This document shows positions 5,223 through 5,300 of a DNA stretch of 5,300 bases, piece after piece. This DNA is from Acidimicrobiales bacterium. Its GTDB lineage: Bacteria; Actinomycetota; Acidimicrobiia; Acidimicrobiales; SZUA-35. Location of the stretch: positions 1 through 5,300 of the forward strand of contig JABDJU010000289.1 of the NCBI GenBank assembly GCA_013003325.1, given 5' to 3'. The notes under the pieces were generated by a model. The model ran no database searches. It saw nothing but the letters and a program-made list of their open reading frames with translations, and had not been told where the DNA came from. The first letter of the stretch is position 1. Every line of letters starts with the position of its first letter. The position numbers and the translations under genes are program-made.

Positions 5223-5300
5223 ATGAAGAAAACAGCTCGTACCGCAGCATCGCTCGTGCTCTCGCTCGGCCTCGTGGCCGCCGCCTGCGCATCCGATGAC
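5223..5300 (+). CDS. N-terminus of a secreted lipoprotein (partial)
   Basis: Only the first 26 codons are inside the window. They form a type II signal peptide: a basic n-region (MKKTAR), a hydrophobic core (SLVLSLGLV), and a relaxed lipobox VAAAC whose Cys22 would be lipidated after cleavage, followed by Ala-Ser-Asp-Asp. The mature protein would be anchored to the outer face of the cytoplasmic membrane. Short acidic stretches after the Cys are common in actinobacterial solute-binding lipoproteins of ABC transporters, including phosphate-binding PstS, but nothing in the window identifies the ligand. The gene lies 171 bases downstream of the channel gene, with its own AT-rich promoter-like region and palindrome, so it is probably the first gene of a separately regulated unit. 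Confidence 0.75.
   Translation, partial: MKKTARTAASLVLSLGLVAAACASDD

Overview
High-GC bacterial chromosome segment, most likely from an actinobacterium and perhaps an uncultured member of the Acidimicrobiia. The basis is strong G/C bias at third codon positions, possible leaderless promoters (a -10-like hexamer 5 to 8 bases before an ATG), a lipoprotein signal running into Cys-Ala-Ser-Asp-Asp, and the overall style of the proteins. The lineage is inference from recalled protein style, not from a marker gene. There is no rRNA, tRNA, mobile element, CRISPR array or phage gene, and no stretch over 300 bases without a gene.

Layout. The left half is on the minus strand. Read in transcription order, it holds a nitroreductase-family flavoprotein (3437 to 2796), a large membrane protein joining a cytoplasmic HD-GYP phosphodiesterase domain to an extracellular array of Ig/cadherin-like modules (2731 to 254), and the first 53 codons of a probable ferritin-like di-iron protein leaving the left edge (161 to 1). 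The right half is on the plus strand: a coiled-coil protein of unknown function (3501-4004), a small TFIIB-type zinc-ribbon protein six bases after it (4011-4313), an aquaporin-family channel of the arsenic-associated AqpS-like type (4383-5051) preceded by a possible 17-codon leader ORF that overlaps its start by one base, and the first 26 codons of a secreted lipoprotein (5223 onward). The two halves diverge from a 63-base gap at 3438-3500.

How the genes may work together. The coiled-coil and zinc-ribbon genes look like a tight two-gene operon, and the aquaporin may be read with them or from its own leader. The minus-strand nitroreductase and HD-GYP genes are 64 bases apart and could share a transcript, but nothing links them functionally. 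The HD-GYP protein is the most distinctive gene: membrane topology puts its catalytic domain inside and about 450 residues of adhesion-type repeats outside, suggesting an envelope or contact sensor coupled to cyclic-dinucleotide turnover. The lipoprotein has its own regulatory region, with a perfect 15-base palindrome in an AT-rich island and a possible hairpin abutting its ribosome binding site. I see no convincing new multi-gene system. The best leads are the HD-GYP/Ig fusion, the leader ORF before the channel, and the palindromic control region at 5107-5136.
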